From positions 62,001 through 126,000 of the forward strand of contig NZ_JAEFCD010000008.1 in assembly GCF_016405965.1 (NCBI RefSeq): DNA of 64,000 nucleotides, given 5' to 3'. The translations under genes were made by a program, and so were the position numbers. The DNA comes from Alteromonas sp. IB21 (GTDB lineage: Bacteria > Pseudomonadota > Gammaproteobacteria > Enterobacterales > Alteromonadaceae). A model generated the notes under the pieces. It was not told the origin of the DNA, did no database searches, and saw only the letters and a program-made list of their open reading frames with translations. Shown in pieces: positions 8,956-17,394 of this stretch (positions within the stretch are counted from its first letter, which is position 1; each line of letters opens with the position of its first letter).

Positions 8956-9040
8956 GTAGTCAAAACTGAGAAGGTTGTCGTGTTATAGCATAGACGTTAG
9001 CGCGACAACCACTTACAGTTTGTCTCCTCACTTTTACTAG

Positions 9041-9088
9041 GGAGCCCAGCACACTGTCTGAAGGTCACTTCGGTGCTTGGCTCTTTTT
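9041..9088 (+). terminator. Terminator/attenuator between receptor and nucleoside permease gene
   Basis: GAGCCCAGCAC (9041-9051) pairs with GTGCTTGGCTC (9072-9082) with one mismatch and is followed by six T residues. It ends only 13 bases before the next ATG (9102), so the AGGA ribosome site directly follows the T-run. A further hairpin (GGTTGTCG at 8973 with CGACAACC at 9002) lies between the receptor stop and this one. It may reduce read-through into the downstream gene. Confidence 0.7.
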
Positions 9089-9101
9089 TAGGATTTTCTC
9101 C

Positions 9102-10220
9102 ATGCATATTTCTTTTCATAAACCTGTTAATTTCCTCAATCCTCTTATCATTTTTACCGCACTGCTTAGCTTTTCGCTTACCGCAGCGTCGACCGAGGTT
9201 AACGCTCCTGCCACACAACCGCTGAAAGTGAAGGTGGTCATCGTGAGTATGTTTGAAATTGGTGAGGACGAAGGCGATGCACCTGGTGAGTTTCAGCTAT
9301 GGAAAACCAGGCAAGCGCTAGCTACGCGATATGCTGTCCCACACGGCTTCCATGATATCTACGCTAATAAAGAAACAGGTGTAATTGGGCTGGTGACAGG
9401 GATGGGAATTGCGCGGGCTTCTGCAGCCATTATGTCGTTAGGTTTAGATAAGCGGTTCGATCTTAGCCAAGCCTATTGGTTGGTGGCTGGTATTGCGGGC
9501 GTGGACCCTGCCGACAACACCATTGGGAGTGCTATTTGGACCGATTATGTTGTAGATGGTGATTTAGCCCATGAAATCGACGCACGAGAAATACCCGATA
9601 ACTGGGAAACGGGATACTTCCCGTTGTTTACCCATGCTCCCTATGAAAACGCTGACGCTGTAGATTTAAACAATAGTCCTAATGGCGAAGTATACGCGCT
9701 TAATATTCCTCTCGCTAAATGGGCTTTCGCGCTTACAAAAGATACCAAGCTTTTAAACAACGAAGCAATGGACAGTTTAAGAGCAAAGTATACACATTCA
9801 CCGCAAGCAAAGGCTTTACCAAGTGTTTCTATGGGCGCCCATTTATCTGCCTCTACGTTTTGGCACGGCGAGAAACTTAATGCATGGGCGAATGATTGGG
9901 TCGCCTATTGGACGAAAGGTAAAGGCAATTTCGTTACGTCAGGAATGGAAGATTCCGCCACGCTTCAAAGCTTAACTTATCTCGATAATGCAGGGCTTGT
10001 AGATAAAGAGCGGCTACTCATTTTACGTACTGCAAGCAATTTTACGATGCAGCCACCAGGTTTAAGCGCTGCTGAGAATCTCAAACGCGAAAGTTCAGGG
10101 GATGGCTATGCGGCGATGGGCGCAGCGATAGAAGCAGCATACCGGGTGGGCTCTCAAGTAACCGACTACATCGTTAAGCACTGGAATGAGGTACAACATT
10201 CAATACCTAAGGTGCAGTGA
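9102..10220 (+). CDS. Purine nucleoside permease (NUP) family protein, exported
   Basis: A 372-residue protein of the NUP family. It opens with a hydrophobic signal segment (about residues 13-31, ending TAAS) and continues as a soluble-looking domain with VSMFEIGEDEGDAPGEFQLW, GLVTGMGIARASAAIM and WLVAGIAGVDPADNTIG. The latter resemble nucleoside phosphorylase folds more than a membrane channel. The family was named from the yeast Candida nucleoside transporter, but bacterial members look secreted. Its place after the receptor suggests periplasmic handling of nucleosides, such as binding or cleavage to bases. That role is inference. The AGGA site at 9089-9092 supports the start. Confidence 0.82.
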   Translation: MHISFHKPVNFLNPLIIFTALLSFSLTAASTEVNAPATQPLKVKVVIVSMFEIGEDEGDAPGEFQLWKTRQALATRYAVPHGFHDIYANKETGVIGLVTGMGIARASAAIMSLGLDKRFDLSQAYWLVAGIAGVDPADNTIGSAIWTDYVVDGDLAHEIDAREIPDNWETGYFPLFTHAPYENADAVDLNNSPNGEVYALNIPLAKWAFALTKDTKLLNNEAMDSLRAKYTHSPQAKALPSVSMGAHLSASTFWHGEKLNAWANDWVAYWTKGKGNFVTSGMEDSATLQSLTYLDNAGLVDKERLLILRTASNFTMQPPGLSAAENLKRESSGDGYAAMGAAIEAAYRVGSQVTDYIVKHWNEVQHSIPKVQ

Positions 10221-10228
10221 ACGTATAA

Positions 10229-10263
10229 GCCGCTTAATGTCAACCTACTTTAAATTAAGCGGT
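10229..10263. terminator. Convergent-gene hairpin
   Basis: CCGCTTAAT (10230-10238) and ATTAAGCGG (10254-10262) form a 9-bp stem in the 34-base gap between two converging genes, overlapping the last codons of the kinase on the minus strand. The T-tracts are poor, so termination on either strand is possible rather than certain. Confidence 0.4.
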
Positions 10264-12258
10264 GATAGATTTTGCGTTTAACGTCGTTCTAACCTGCATC
10301 GTCACATCATTTTGAACAACGGGTTTTGACAGAAAATCAGCCATTCCCGCTTCGCTACAGCTAATTTTATCTTCAGCTGTGGTGTTAGCGGTTACTGCAA
10401 CAATTCTTCCATGTTCTGATAAAAGCCCTTCTTGCTTAATGATTTTGGCTGCGCTCATCCCATCAAGCACTGGCATCGCGCAGTCCATAAAAATAAGGTC
10501 ATATCTTTTAGCTCGGGCCATTTCGACGGCTACTTCGCCATTGTCAGCTTCGTCTGGCACATAGTTAAATCTTTCAAGCATTGAGGCCAGCACGAGGCGA
10601 TTGATATCGTTATCGTCAACAACCAGTATATTGAGCGGTATGTTTAAAAGCTCAGATGAAAGCTCAACATCGTTTTTCACCTCTTTTTCTAACGATGCCA
10701 TTTCAACAGGTATCGCTATATCGAAGCATGTGCCTATACCAACTTTTGAGCGAACTTCTAGCTCCCCACCCATTTTGTCAATGAGCTGGTTGACTATCGA
10801 CAAACCCAAACCATTGCCATTTAACTCTTCAGACGCACTTGCTCTATCGTTCTGGAACGGTCTAAATATCCGCGACAAAATATCGTCATTCATACCCACG
10901 CCCGAGTCTTCCACCGAGGCGAGTAAAACAGGAATATTGCTTTGCTGCTTAAGCGTGACTTGAACAGAGATGTAGCCTTTAGACGTGAATTTGACGGCGT
11001 TTGACAACAAGTTAGTGAGCACTTGACTGATCCTTGCGGCATCTCCGTTTACGTAAGTTTTGTCGTCAAATGACAAAACGGCATACAGCCTAATTCCTTT
11101 TTCCGCACATCGCCCCTTAAACACGTCAACGATATCTTCAGCCAGTGAGCGCACGCAAAAATCACTGTAACTTAGCGAAAACTCGCCATTGATTATGGAG
11201 GTATAGTCGAGCACATCATTAATCAAAGACAATAGACGGTCAGCGCTGTGCAAGGCAATGTCCGCTTTTTTTATGCGGACATTGTCTTTCTTTTCAAACC
11301 TAATAGCTTGAAGCATGCCAGTGATGCCATTGAGAGGCGTCTTTAGTTCATGACTAATCCTTGAAAGCAACAGCCCTCGTTCTTTTGAAGCGGCCTCGGC
11401 TTCTTTGCGGCGGGCGTCAAGTTCCAGTCTCAGCTGCACTGACTTGTTCACATTTTGGCAGGTACCAAATAAGCGAATACACTTTCCGTTTTTAAACTCT
11501 GCCATGCCGTGAGTTTCTATCCATACTGGATTTCCCTTGGCAGATACCAACTCAAGTGTTGCGCACCAAGGCTCCCCAGTCTCGATAGTATGCGAAACGA
11601 TGCGATTAATTTCATTTCTATTAAAGCCCTCTTTATAGAAACTGATTGCATCTTCCATCGTAGGCTTGAAATCGTCACTTACCTCATGGATACGCCGGGT
11701 TTGAGATGACCAAGAGAGCGCATTATTGCGAAGATCTACCTCCCACGTCCCTATGCTCGCAACGCTTTGTAGCTTTTCATACAAGGTATTCTGGTGAGAC
11801 TCCCCTTTTTCTAACTGAAATTTTTCTAAGGTGACAGCTAAGCAATCGTCTAATAACGCGACTTTCTCAAGGTTAATGGGGAGCTCTGGACACGCATTAA
11901 TAAACACGAGAAACATGTGGTGCCCATCAAAATTATGCACGCGGCCGCGAATATACTTTTCAGCGTTAAAATAGGTTGAAAACCATTGCTTGAACCCCGA
12001 AGAGGCTTTTATGCTGTTAACTGGAAAACTATTTTCTACAGGAATGCAGGATGCAAACGATGGCAATGTTTTAAAATTAGGCGGATAAGCAGATGACGCT
12101 TTAATAATAACGTCTACGGCCTCATCTTCGATTTGCACTAGCAAACCTTGGAACACACCCAAGGTATCGCACCCACGCTGAACAAGGTTGGATAAAGATG
12201 TTTTAAGCTGCTCTTCTAACTTAATATTTACACTCGACTGCTCGTCAAAATAAATCAT
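10255..12258 (-). CDS. Hybrid sensor histidine kinase (PAS, HisKA, HATPase, REC)
   Basis: A 667-residue hybrid kinase. Order of parts: an unassigned N-terminal sensor region with no clear membrane span; a PAS-like domain (VASIGTWEVDLRNNALSWS to FGTCQNVN); HisKA with phospho-acceptor H303 in ISHELKTPLNG; HATPase with N-box (LLSNAVKFTS) and G-boxes (DSGVGM, GNGLGLSIV); and a C-terminal receiver with Asp592 (FMDCAMPVLDG). It is probably cytoplasmic. The start at 12258 has an AGGA site 9 bases upstream; an ATG at 12336 adds 26 residues without one. A REC-GGDEF gene follows upstream on the same strand and an Hpt gene lies nearby, forming a possible phosphorelay. The input signal is unknown. Confidence 0.9.
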   Translation of the reverse strand: MIYFDEQSSVNIKLEEQLKTSLSNLVQRGCDTLGVFQGLLVQIEDEAVDVIIKASSAYPPNFKTLPSFASCIPVENSFPVNSIKASSGFKQWFSTYFNAEKYIRGRVHNFDGHHMFLVFINACPELPINLEKVALLDDCLAVTLEKFQLEKGESHQNTLYEKLQSVASIGTWEVDLRNNALSWSSQTRRIHEVSDDFKPTMEDAISFYKEGFNRNEINRIVSHTIETGEPWCATLELVSAKGNPVWIETHGMAEFKNGKCIRLFGTCQNVNKSVQLRLELDARRKEAEAASKERGLLLSRISHELKTPLNGITGMLQAIRFEKKDNVRIKKADIALHSADRLLSLINDVLDYTSIINGEFSLSYSDFCVRSLAEDIVDVFKGRCAEKGIRLYAVLSFDDKTYVNGDAARISQVLTNLLSNAVKFTSKGYISVQVTLKQQSNIPVLLASVEDSGVGMNDDILSRIFRPFQNDRASASEELNGNGLGLSIVNQLIDKMGGELEVRSKVGIGTCFDIAIPVEMASLEKEVKNDVELSSELLNIPLNILVVDDNDINRLVLASMLERFNYVPDEADNGEVAVEMARAKRYDLIFMDCAMPVLDGMSAAKIIKQEGLLSEHGRIVAVTANTTAEDKISCSEAGMADFLSKPVVQNDVTMQVRTTLNAKSITA

Positions 12259-12471
12259 CGTTCGATTCCTACGCCTAACACTCGTTGTCCAAAGTAGCCA
12301 CCAATCGTCAAAATGCGACAAATATGAAATATTCATACGTTATGGTAATGATAGCGTGGCTTGGTAGTGAAGGAAATTAAACAATAGGATAGATAAATCG
12401 TACCCATTTTAAGAATGTTTATTTGCTACTAGAGCCCGTAAGTCAATGTTGCATATTAACGCTCAGTAAAC

Positions 12472-13392
12472 CTATCCCTTAGCCTGGTTTCTGCCAAGCT
12501 CTTTGGCTTCAAAAAGGGAAATATCCGCATCTTCTATAAGCGCAGAGTAATCGTCGTCTATAACATCAGTCGCCTTCCAAACCGCATACCCAGCGCTTAT
12601 TGAGACTCGCTCATCGATGCCTTTGCCGTGGGGAATGTTAGCGTTAGATACTGCTTCGACTAGCTGCTGTGCGACAATCTTTGTACCTTGGTAATCGATA
12701 TAAGGCAAAATCACTAGGAACTCTTCTCCTCCAAACCGGATTACCGCGTCTTTGGGGCGTTTTACGGTTTCTGAAATAATTTTTGCCACTTTTTGAAGGC
12801 AGAGGTCGCCCTCTAGGTGCCCATAGTTGTCGTTAAAGAGCTTAAAATAATCAATATCGATCATTATTGCCCCAACCATGCCATTATCTCGCGCGACTTG
12901 TCTTATCAGTAACGGGATTTCTTTGGTTAGGTAGGTACGATTGTATAAACCTGTAAGCTGGTCGTGAAACGTCATTTTTTCTAAATACTCAGTACGAAGC
13001 TTGTTCTGAATATGCGTTTTTATGCGATGTGTTAGCGTAGACGCGTTGACTGGCTTCATAACAAAGTCGGACGCGCCAACCTCCCAGCACGCGTTTTCAC
13101 TTTCAACATCCATTGTGGAAGTGACAAAAATTACAGGGATGTGGCTGGTCAAGGGTGACTGTTTAAGGGTCTTACATACTTCTAAGCCATTTATATCAGG
13201 CATATTCATATCTAATAACACCAAGTCGGGTGAATGCTTAGCACAGTATGAAAGCGCCTCTTGACCTGAGTCCGCCGTTTCACAATTGAACACATGCTCT
13301 AATATAGACTCTAACAGCATGCGACTTATCGGCTCATCATCAACGATAAGAACATTACATTCTGTATAGGGCTTTATTTCTTGTAAATTCAT
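12472..13392 (-). CDS. Response regulator with diguanylate cyclase output (REC-GGDEF)
   Basis: A 306-residue PleD-like regulator. The receiver (residues 10-125) has the acidic pair D18-D19 and phospho-acceptor D61 (LLDMNMPDING). The GGDEF domain carries an intact GGEEF active site at 221-225 and an RxxD inhibitory site (RPKD) five residues before it, so it should make c-di-GMP with product inhibition. It is 213 bases upstream of the hybrid kinase on the same strand; with the Hpt protein at 13707 it could form a His-Asp-His-Asp relay. The ATG at 13392 starts right at the receiver. Confidence 0.93.
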   Translation of the reverse strand: MNLQEIKPYTECNVLIVDDEPISRMLLESILEHVFNCETADSGQEALSYCAKHSPDLVLLDMNMPDINGLEVCKTLKQSPLTSHIPVIFVTSTMDVESENACWEVGASDFVMKPVNASTLTHRIKTHIQNKLRTEYLEKMTFHDQLTGLYNRTYLTKEIPLLIRQVARDNGMVGAIMIDIDYFKLFNDNYGHLEGDLCLQKVAKIISETVKRPKDAVIRFGGEEFLVILPYIDYQGTKIVAQQLVEAVSNANIPHGKGIDERVSISAGYAVWKATDVIDDDYSALIEDADISLFEAKELGRNQAKG

Positions 13393-13706
13393 TAATTTAG
13401 GTCGCGTATACCGAAGAAAAGGTAAGGTTTCGCTGAAAACATTACTTCAAAAAAATACAATGCTATTACGCCTGAGTTTAACATCATACGTTAACAAATC
13501 TATCGAAAAGACAATATTTTAGATGAGCGCATACTTCAACGCAGACAATCGTAGCGTGTCAATGTTAACTATTATCGGAGATACGTAAAGTAAAATTAGC
13601 CTTTAGTATATTTGCTTTATTAATCAATACATGTTGGCGACTAAACCATTGACTCAACGATGCAAATAACGAAAGATTGTCACAAGTAAATTGGTTGGTG
13701 ATAAAA
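13393..13706. other. Intergenic region between divergent REC-GGDEF and Hpt genes
   Basis: These 314 AT-rich bases must hold the promoters for both divergent genes. No convincing repeat, hairpin, RNA gene or known operator was seen. A GGTGA ribosome site lies just before 13707. Confidence 0.5.
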
Positions 13707-14069
13707 ATGCATACGTTAAGCGATGACGCGACCCTTTCAAAAGAGCAGTTATGGAATAGAGATGCTGCAATAAGTCGTCTTGGTGGAAATGAAGGATTAC
13801 TCAACCGTATCGTTGACATGTTTTTAGCGCAAATAGAGCAAAAACATGAGTCACTAAAGCAAGCGGTGGCTGATATGGAACTAGAGGCTGTGCGATTCAA
13901 TAGTCACTCTATGAAAGGGGTAGCTGGTGATGTGGGTGCTGATGCTATTCGCGGCAAAGCGGCGGCAATTGAACTAAAAGCTAAACAGAATAACATCAGT
14001 GGGCTACACGAAGATATGAATGACTTGGATGCTCTTATCAAGAAAACGATTGAAGTAATGCGTGCTTGA
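13707..14069 (+). CDS. Hpt (histidine phosphotransfer) domain protein
   Basis: A 120-residue single-domain protein, predicted helical. The motif FNSHSMKGVAGDVGADAIRG matches the Hpt consensus AHxLKGxAxxxGA, so the His in HSMKG is the likely phosphorylation site. Such proteins carry phosphate from the receiver of a hybrid kinase to a separate response regulator. The neighbouring hybrid kinase lacks its own Hpt domain and the adjacent REC-GGDEF protein needs a donor, so the three genes fit together. The ATG at 13707 with GGTGA is preferred to a TTG at 13677. Confidence 0.85.
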   Translation: MHTLSDDATLSKEQLWNRDAAISRLGGNEGLLNRIVDMFLAQIEQKHESLKQAVADMELEAVRFNSHSMKGVAGDVGADAIRGKAAAIELKAKQNNISGLHEDMNDLDALIKKTIEVMRA

Positions 14070-14093
14070 ACGTAGATGTAGTAAACAGAATGA

Positions 14094-14291
14094 GTCGAAG
14101 GCATAAAGTTGCTAACGCTAGCTTCATCGTTAGTCGGAGTGAGCCGTCGTACGTTGACGGATATCGAACAAGACAAAGGTAGCCAAGTAAAAAGTATTAT
14201 CGACAAGGTGTTCAAACCTCTAGGAATGAAATCTGGACTCACTCCAATTCATCCTCATGTGGCGAAGCATATGATGGCTGGCAAAGCGTAA
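14094..14291 (+). pseudogene. Fragment of an XRE/HipB-type helix-turn-helix regulator
   Basis: The frame encodes LASSLVGVSRRTLTDIEQDKGS, which fits the recognition half of an XRE helix-turn-helix, followed by about 30 residues including KVFKPLGMKSG. The first helices and a normal ATG are missing: the frame opens after a TGA at 14091 and the only start-like codon is TTG 14109. It looks like a 5'-truncated remnant. It ends at 14291, immediately before an 18-bp tandem repeat. A short functional protein cannot be excluded. Confidence 0.4.
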
Positions 14292-14292
14292 A

Positions 14293-14399
14293 CGTTGAAG
14301 TTCCCTACCCGTTGAAGTTCCTTTAGCCGTTGAAGACTCTTTACCCGTTAAAGACTCTTTAGCCGTTGAAGACTCTTTACCCGTTAAAGACTCTATCAA
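14293..14399. repeat. 18-bp tandem repeat copying the end of the adenine deaminase gene
   Basis: About six tandem units of 17-18 bp start at 14293, 14310, 14328, 14346, 14364 and 14382; the unit is close to CGTTGAAGACTCTTTACC. On the minus strand the unit encodes the last codons and stop of the adenine deaminase gene (RVFNG-stop). Because 18 is a multiple of three, the copies beyond the stop read in frame as RVFNG-stop three more times and then RNFNG-stop. The array lies between the HTH remnant and the gene end. Confidence 0.85.
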
Positions 14400-15375
14400 T
14401 AAAATAAGTTTTTATATTTTCAGGTAAAAAGCTCGCTTTAAAACTATTGGCGGCGAGGGTTCTTACCGTGTGTTCATCCAAATTCAGTGATTGATGTAAC
14501 GCATTAAAATTATCGTTAAGGAAGCCCCCAAAATAAGTCGGGTCGTCCGAATTCACCGTTACTAGCAATCCTGCATTTAACAGCTCAATAATATTGTGCT
14601 CTTTCATATCATTTATCACACAAAGTTTCAGATTGCTTAGCGGACAAACAGTAAGCGGTATCTGCTTTTCTTTTAAATGTGCCATCAATGCATCGTCTTC
14701 TTGACAACGCACACCGTGATCAATGCGGTCAACATTAAGCAATTCAATGGCTTCCCAGATGTAAGACGCAGGTCCTTCCTCTCCAGCGTGAGCAACAATT
14801 TTAAAACCAAGAGATTTTGCTTGTTTAAACACACGCTCAAATTTTGAAGGCGGATGGCCGAGTTCAGAGCTATCTAATCCCACGGCCGTTATGTGTTCGT
14901 GATAAGGCTTAGCCTCTTCCAATGTTATAATTGCATCGTCTTCAGATAGATGGCGCAGAAAAGACATAATCAGATAACTACTGATACCATACTCTTCTTT
15001 GGCCTTGGCCATTGCCCGCAGAAACCCTGACATGAAGACGTCAAAACCTATGCCCCTTTCCGTGTGTGTTTGTGGGTCGAACATGATTTCAGTATGAACG
15101 ATATTGTCATCAAAACATCGCGATAAATATTCCCACATCAAGGTGAAGAAATCTTCTTCGTCTCTTAACACCCCTGCCCCTGCGTAATATAAATCTAGAA
15201 AACTCTGTAAATCTTCAAAGTTATACGCCGCTTCTATCTCTTCCACGTTAGCATAGGGTAGTGTTACACTATGTTTCTTAGCTAGGCGCCACATGAGTTC
15301 AGGCGTTAAGCTTCCTTCAATATGCAGATGCAATTCGGCCTTTGGAATATTGTTAATTATTGATGACAGCGACAT
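14377..15375 (-). CDS. Adenine deaminase of the adenosine deaminase family
   Basis: A 332-residue amidohydrolase. The zinc and catalytic motifs are complete: AELHLHIEGS, the HAGEEG block, RIDHGVR and VNSDDPTYFGG. The segment CPLSNLKLCVINDMKEHNI and LDSSELGHPPSKFERVF resemble the adenine-specific branch (yeast Aah1, Pseudomonas PA0148) rather than adenosine deaminase. Reaction: adenine to hypoxanthine and ammonia, feeding xanthine dehydrogenase at 19445. It is divergent from an AzgA-type permease and an operator-like palindrome lies between them. The last five residues (RVFNG) are encoded by the first unit of an 18-bp tandem repeat. Confidence 0.88.
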   Translation of the reverse strand: MSLSSIINNIPKAELHLHIEGSLTPELMWRLAKKHSVTLPYANVEEIEAAYNFEDLQSFLDLYYAGAGVLRDEEDFFTLMWEYLSRCFDDNIVHTEIMFDPQTHTERGIGFDVFMSGFLRAMAKAKEEYGISSYLIMSFLRHLSEDDAIITLEEAKPYHEHITAVGLDSSELGHPPSKFERVFKQAKSLGFKIVAHAGEEGPASYIWEAIELLNVDRIDHGVRCQEDDALMAHLKEKQIPLTVCPLSNLKLCVINDMKEHNIIELLNAGLLVTVNSDDPTYFGGFLNDNFNALHQSLNLDEHTVRTLAANSFKASFLPENIKTYFIDRVFNG

Positions 15376-15696
15376 GGCCCCTCACTTAATTGCACTATAA
15401 CGATGCAATCGCATTAGTTTAGTGCGTATTAGTTTATCTTTAATGCTATCTGTAAACGAGTTCTATTGCTCATTTAGGTTTTGTTTGCGGTTTTTTTAAC
15501 ATTGTTTTTGTTGTTTCTAAACCGCATGGCTGCTCCTGGGCTGCCTGGCTAGTGACGTTAAGTCACACGTGATTATTACTTGATCACTGTACTACATTGT
15601 AAGTTAGCACAAAACGCACCAACAAGTTGACTAACTGGTCAGTTTATTGCTTTCCATGCACAAAACACTTAGTAAAACCTATACAGAGAACTCTTG
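15376..15696. other. Divergent promoter region, adenine deaminase / AzgA-type permease
   Basis: These 321 bases contain a RutR-like palindrome at 15627-15642 and a smaller inverted repeat GTGAC-GTTAA-GTCAC at 15552-15566. The T-rich stretch 15478-15515 precedes a GC-richer block. No purine riboswitch-like core was recognised. Both flanking genes probably start here. Confidence 0.5.
15627..15642. promoter_or_regulatory. RutR-like operator upstream of the AzgA-type permease
   Basis: TTGACTAACTGGTCAG matches TTGACCANNTGGTCAA at 14 of the 16 positions, counting the free spacer. It is 55 bases before the permease ATG, the same distance as the 4670 site from its permease, and 252 bases before the adenine deaminase start on the other strand. 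Confidence 0.65.
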
Positions 15697-17028
15697 ATGT
15701 CTAACAACGTTATTGAGCGGCTATTTAAGCTGCAGGAACACGGAACCACGGTAAGAACAGAGATTATTGCAGGACTTACCACGTTCGCAGCCATGTCATA
15801 CATACTTGTTGTAAACCCTGGCATTTTAGGGCTCAGCGGTATGCCCGTTGAGGGATTAATTACGGTTACAGCATTGGCAGCTTGTATTGGCACGCTAATG
15901 ATGGCGCTCATGACAAACTACCCTATCGCACTGGCGCCAGGTATGGGGTTAAATGCGTTTTTTGCCTTTACTATTTGCCTTGGCCGAGAAGTGCCGTGGG
16001 AAGCCGCGTTGGGCATTGTGTTTTGGAACGGTATTCTCTTTCTACTTCTCTCACTTACGGGTGTTCGAACTAAAATCGCAGAATCAATCCCGCCATCGCT
16101 AAAAATAGGGGTTCAATGCGGAATAGGCTTGTTCATCGCTTTTATCGGTCTCAAAAATGCAGGTCTGATCGTTGATAACCCTGCGACCTTTGTTCAGCTT
16201 GGCGACCTTTCAGAACCCGCTGTAATGCTGGCTTTGGTAGGTATTATATTTACCATTGTGTTGATGGTTAAGCGCGTAACTGGCGCTATTTTAATTTCAA
16301 TTGTAACCCTCACGCTTATTGGCGCCTTTATACCAACAGAAAACGGCACATTAACGGCAACGCCCGCCGCCGTTGTAGGCATGCCAGAATCTATTTCAAA
16401 TACCTTTATGGCAATGGATTTTTGGTATCCTATCGATCACCTGGCAGAGACCTGGGACCTTATTTTTGCACTTATGTTTGTCAATATGTTCGATACCATT
16501 GGGACGTTAATTGGTGTCTCTCGCAAAGCGAACCTTTTAACGCCTGAGGGCAAACTGCCTAAAATTGGTGCGGCCATGACCGCCGATGCCTCAGCAAGTG
16601 TTGCAGGTGCAATAGTGGGCACATCACCGGTAACCAGTTATGTAGAATCCGCTACTGGGGTCTCTGCTGGCGGCAGAACTGGCCTGACAGCAGTGGTGGT
16701 TTCAGTGTGCTTTTTACTATCACTCTTTTTGACGCCATTGATGAAGGTAATTCCGCTTATGGCGACGACCCCCGCCCTGCTTATGGTGGGGATCTTGATG
16801 ATGGAGTCTATTCGACAAGTCGATTTTGATGACCTGGGGGCCCTGGCTACCGCATCAGTGGCACTCATTGCAATGCCGCTCACATTCAGTATCAGCGAAG
16901 GTATCGCCCTCGGTTTTATAACCTACGTGGGAATTAAGGTTGGAACAGGCAAATTTAAAGAAGTTACGCCGCTCACCTACGGATTAGCTATTGTTTTCTT
17001 ACTTAGATATCTACTCGATTTGAAATAA
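15697..17028 (+). CDS. AzgA/PbuG-type adenine/guanine/hypoxanthine permease
   Basis: A 443-residue NCS2-superfamily transporter of the AzgA branch (COG2252 type). Visible marks are RTEIIAGLTTFAAMSYIL at the start, APGMGLNAFFAF in the first repeat, FVNMFDTIGTLIGV and TSPVTSYVESATGVSAGGRTG in the second. These permeases take up adenine, guanine or hypoxanthine with protons. Divergence from adenine deaminase and the operator upstream fit an adenine/hypoxanthine uptake role. The ATG at 15697 is used; the TTG at 15694 is only one codon earlier. Confidence 0.9.
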   Translation: MSNNVIERLFKLQEHGTTVRTEIIAGLTTFAAMSYILVVNPGILGLSGMPVEGLITVTALAACIGTLMMALMTNYPIALAPGMGLNAFFAFTICLGREVPWEAALGIVFWNGILFLLLSLTGVRTKIAESIPPSLKIGVQCGIGLFIAFIGLKNAGLIVDNPATFVQLGDLSEPAVMLALVGIIFTIVLMVKRVTGAILISIVTLTLIGAFIPTENGTLTATPAAVVGMPESISNTFMAMDFWYPIDHLAETWDLIFALMFVNMFDTIGTLIGVSRKANLLTPEGKLPKIGAAMTADASASVAGAIVGTSPVTSYVESATGVSAGGRTGLTAVVVSVCFLLSLFLTPLMKVIPLMATTPALLMVGILMMESIRQVDFDDLGALATASVALIAMPLTFSISEGIALGFITYVGIKVGTGKFKEVTPLTYGLAIVFLLRYLLDLK

Positions 17029-17077
17029 GTCACCTTCGTTTACAGGGTATAGCGTGCGCAACCCTGCCCGTTGGATA

Positions 17078-17107
17078 CAAAAAAGGTGGCTTCAAGGCCA
17101 CCTTTTT
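17078..17107. terminator. Bidirectional terminator
   Basis: AAAAGGTGGC (17081-17090) and GCCACCTTTT (17097-17106) form a 10-bp stem over TTCAAG, flanked by A and T runs. It lies between converging genes (permease and lipoprotein) and can end transcripts from both sides. The stem GGTGGC/GCCACC recurs in the terminator at 56113. Confidence 0.85.
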
Positions 17108-17136
17108 AAGCGTAGTAATTAAAGCAGGCTACACGC

Positions 17137-17394
17137 TTACTTTAGACCGTCATACGTGAAGGTAACGGCTTTATCGCCCATGAATACAATCTTCACATGC
17201 TTGCTGTCTTCGTTGCCCCACGTACATGCCATAGTGCCCATTGTTTTGCCACAGTTGTCGGCAGACCCTAAAATGGCTTCAACTTCGTCCTGAGTCATCC
17301 CCATTTCTAACTTATCGTAATTTTCTTTCGTCAGCTTTGAGCAAGCTGTCAGGGCTAATGCGCTTAAAGCAATAATGGCTAGTTTTGTTTTCAT
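17137..17394 (-). CDS. Small DUF3862-like lipoprotein
   Basis: An 85-residue protein with a lipoprotein signal (MKTKLAIIALSALALTAC, lipobox LTAC, Cys18). The mature part has LTKENYDKLEMGMTQDEVEAILG, the SmpA/OmlA-like fold start seen in BamE-related and DUF3862 proteins, and two further cysteines (DNCGK, MACTW) that could form a disulfide. It is probably membrane-anchored in the periplasm. Function is unknown. The start at 17394 follows AAGGACAAAAAT; a longer frame from 17424 adds ten charged residues before the signal and is rejected. Confidence 0.8.
   Translation of the reverse strand: MKTKLAIIALSALALTACSKLTKENYDKLEMGMTQDEVEAILGSADNCGKTMGTMACTWGNEDSKHVKIVFMGDKAVTFTYDGLK

Noticed and set aside
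14090..14193. Alternative plus-strand frame from ATG 14090 as an intact HTH gene
   Set aside because: It stops at a TAG after about 30 codons and has no helix-turn-helix sequence; a frameshift to the other frame is possible but unsupported.
15478..15600. Possible purine riboswitch before the AzgA-type permease
   Set aside because: No recognisable purine aptamer core or conserved pseudoknot loops could be found by eye.
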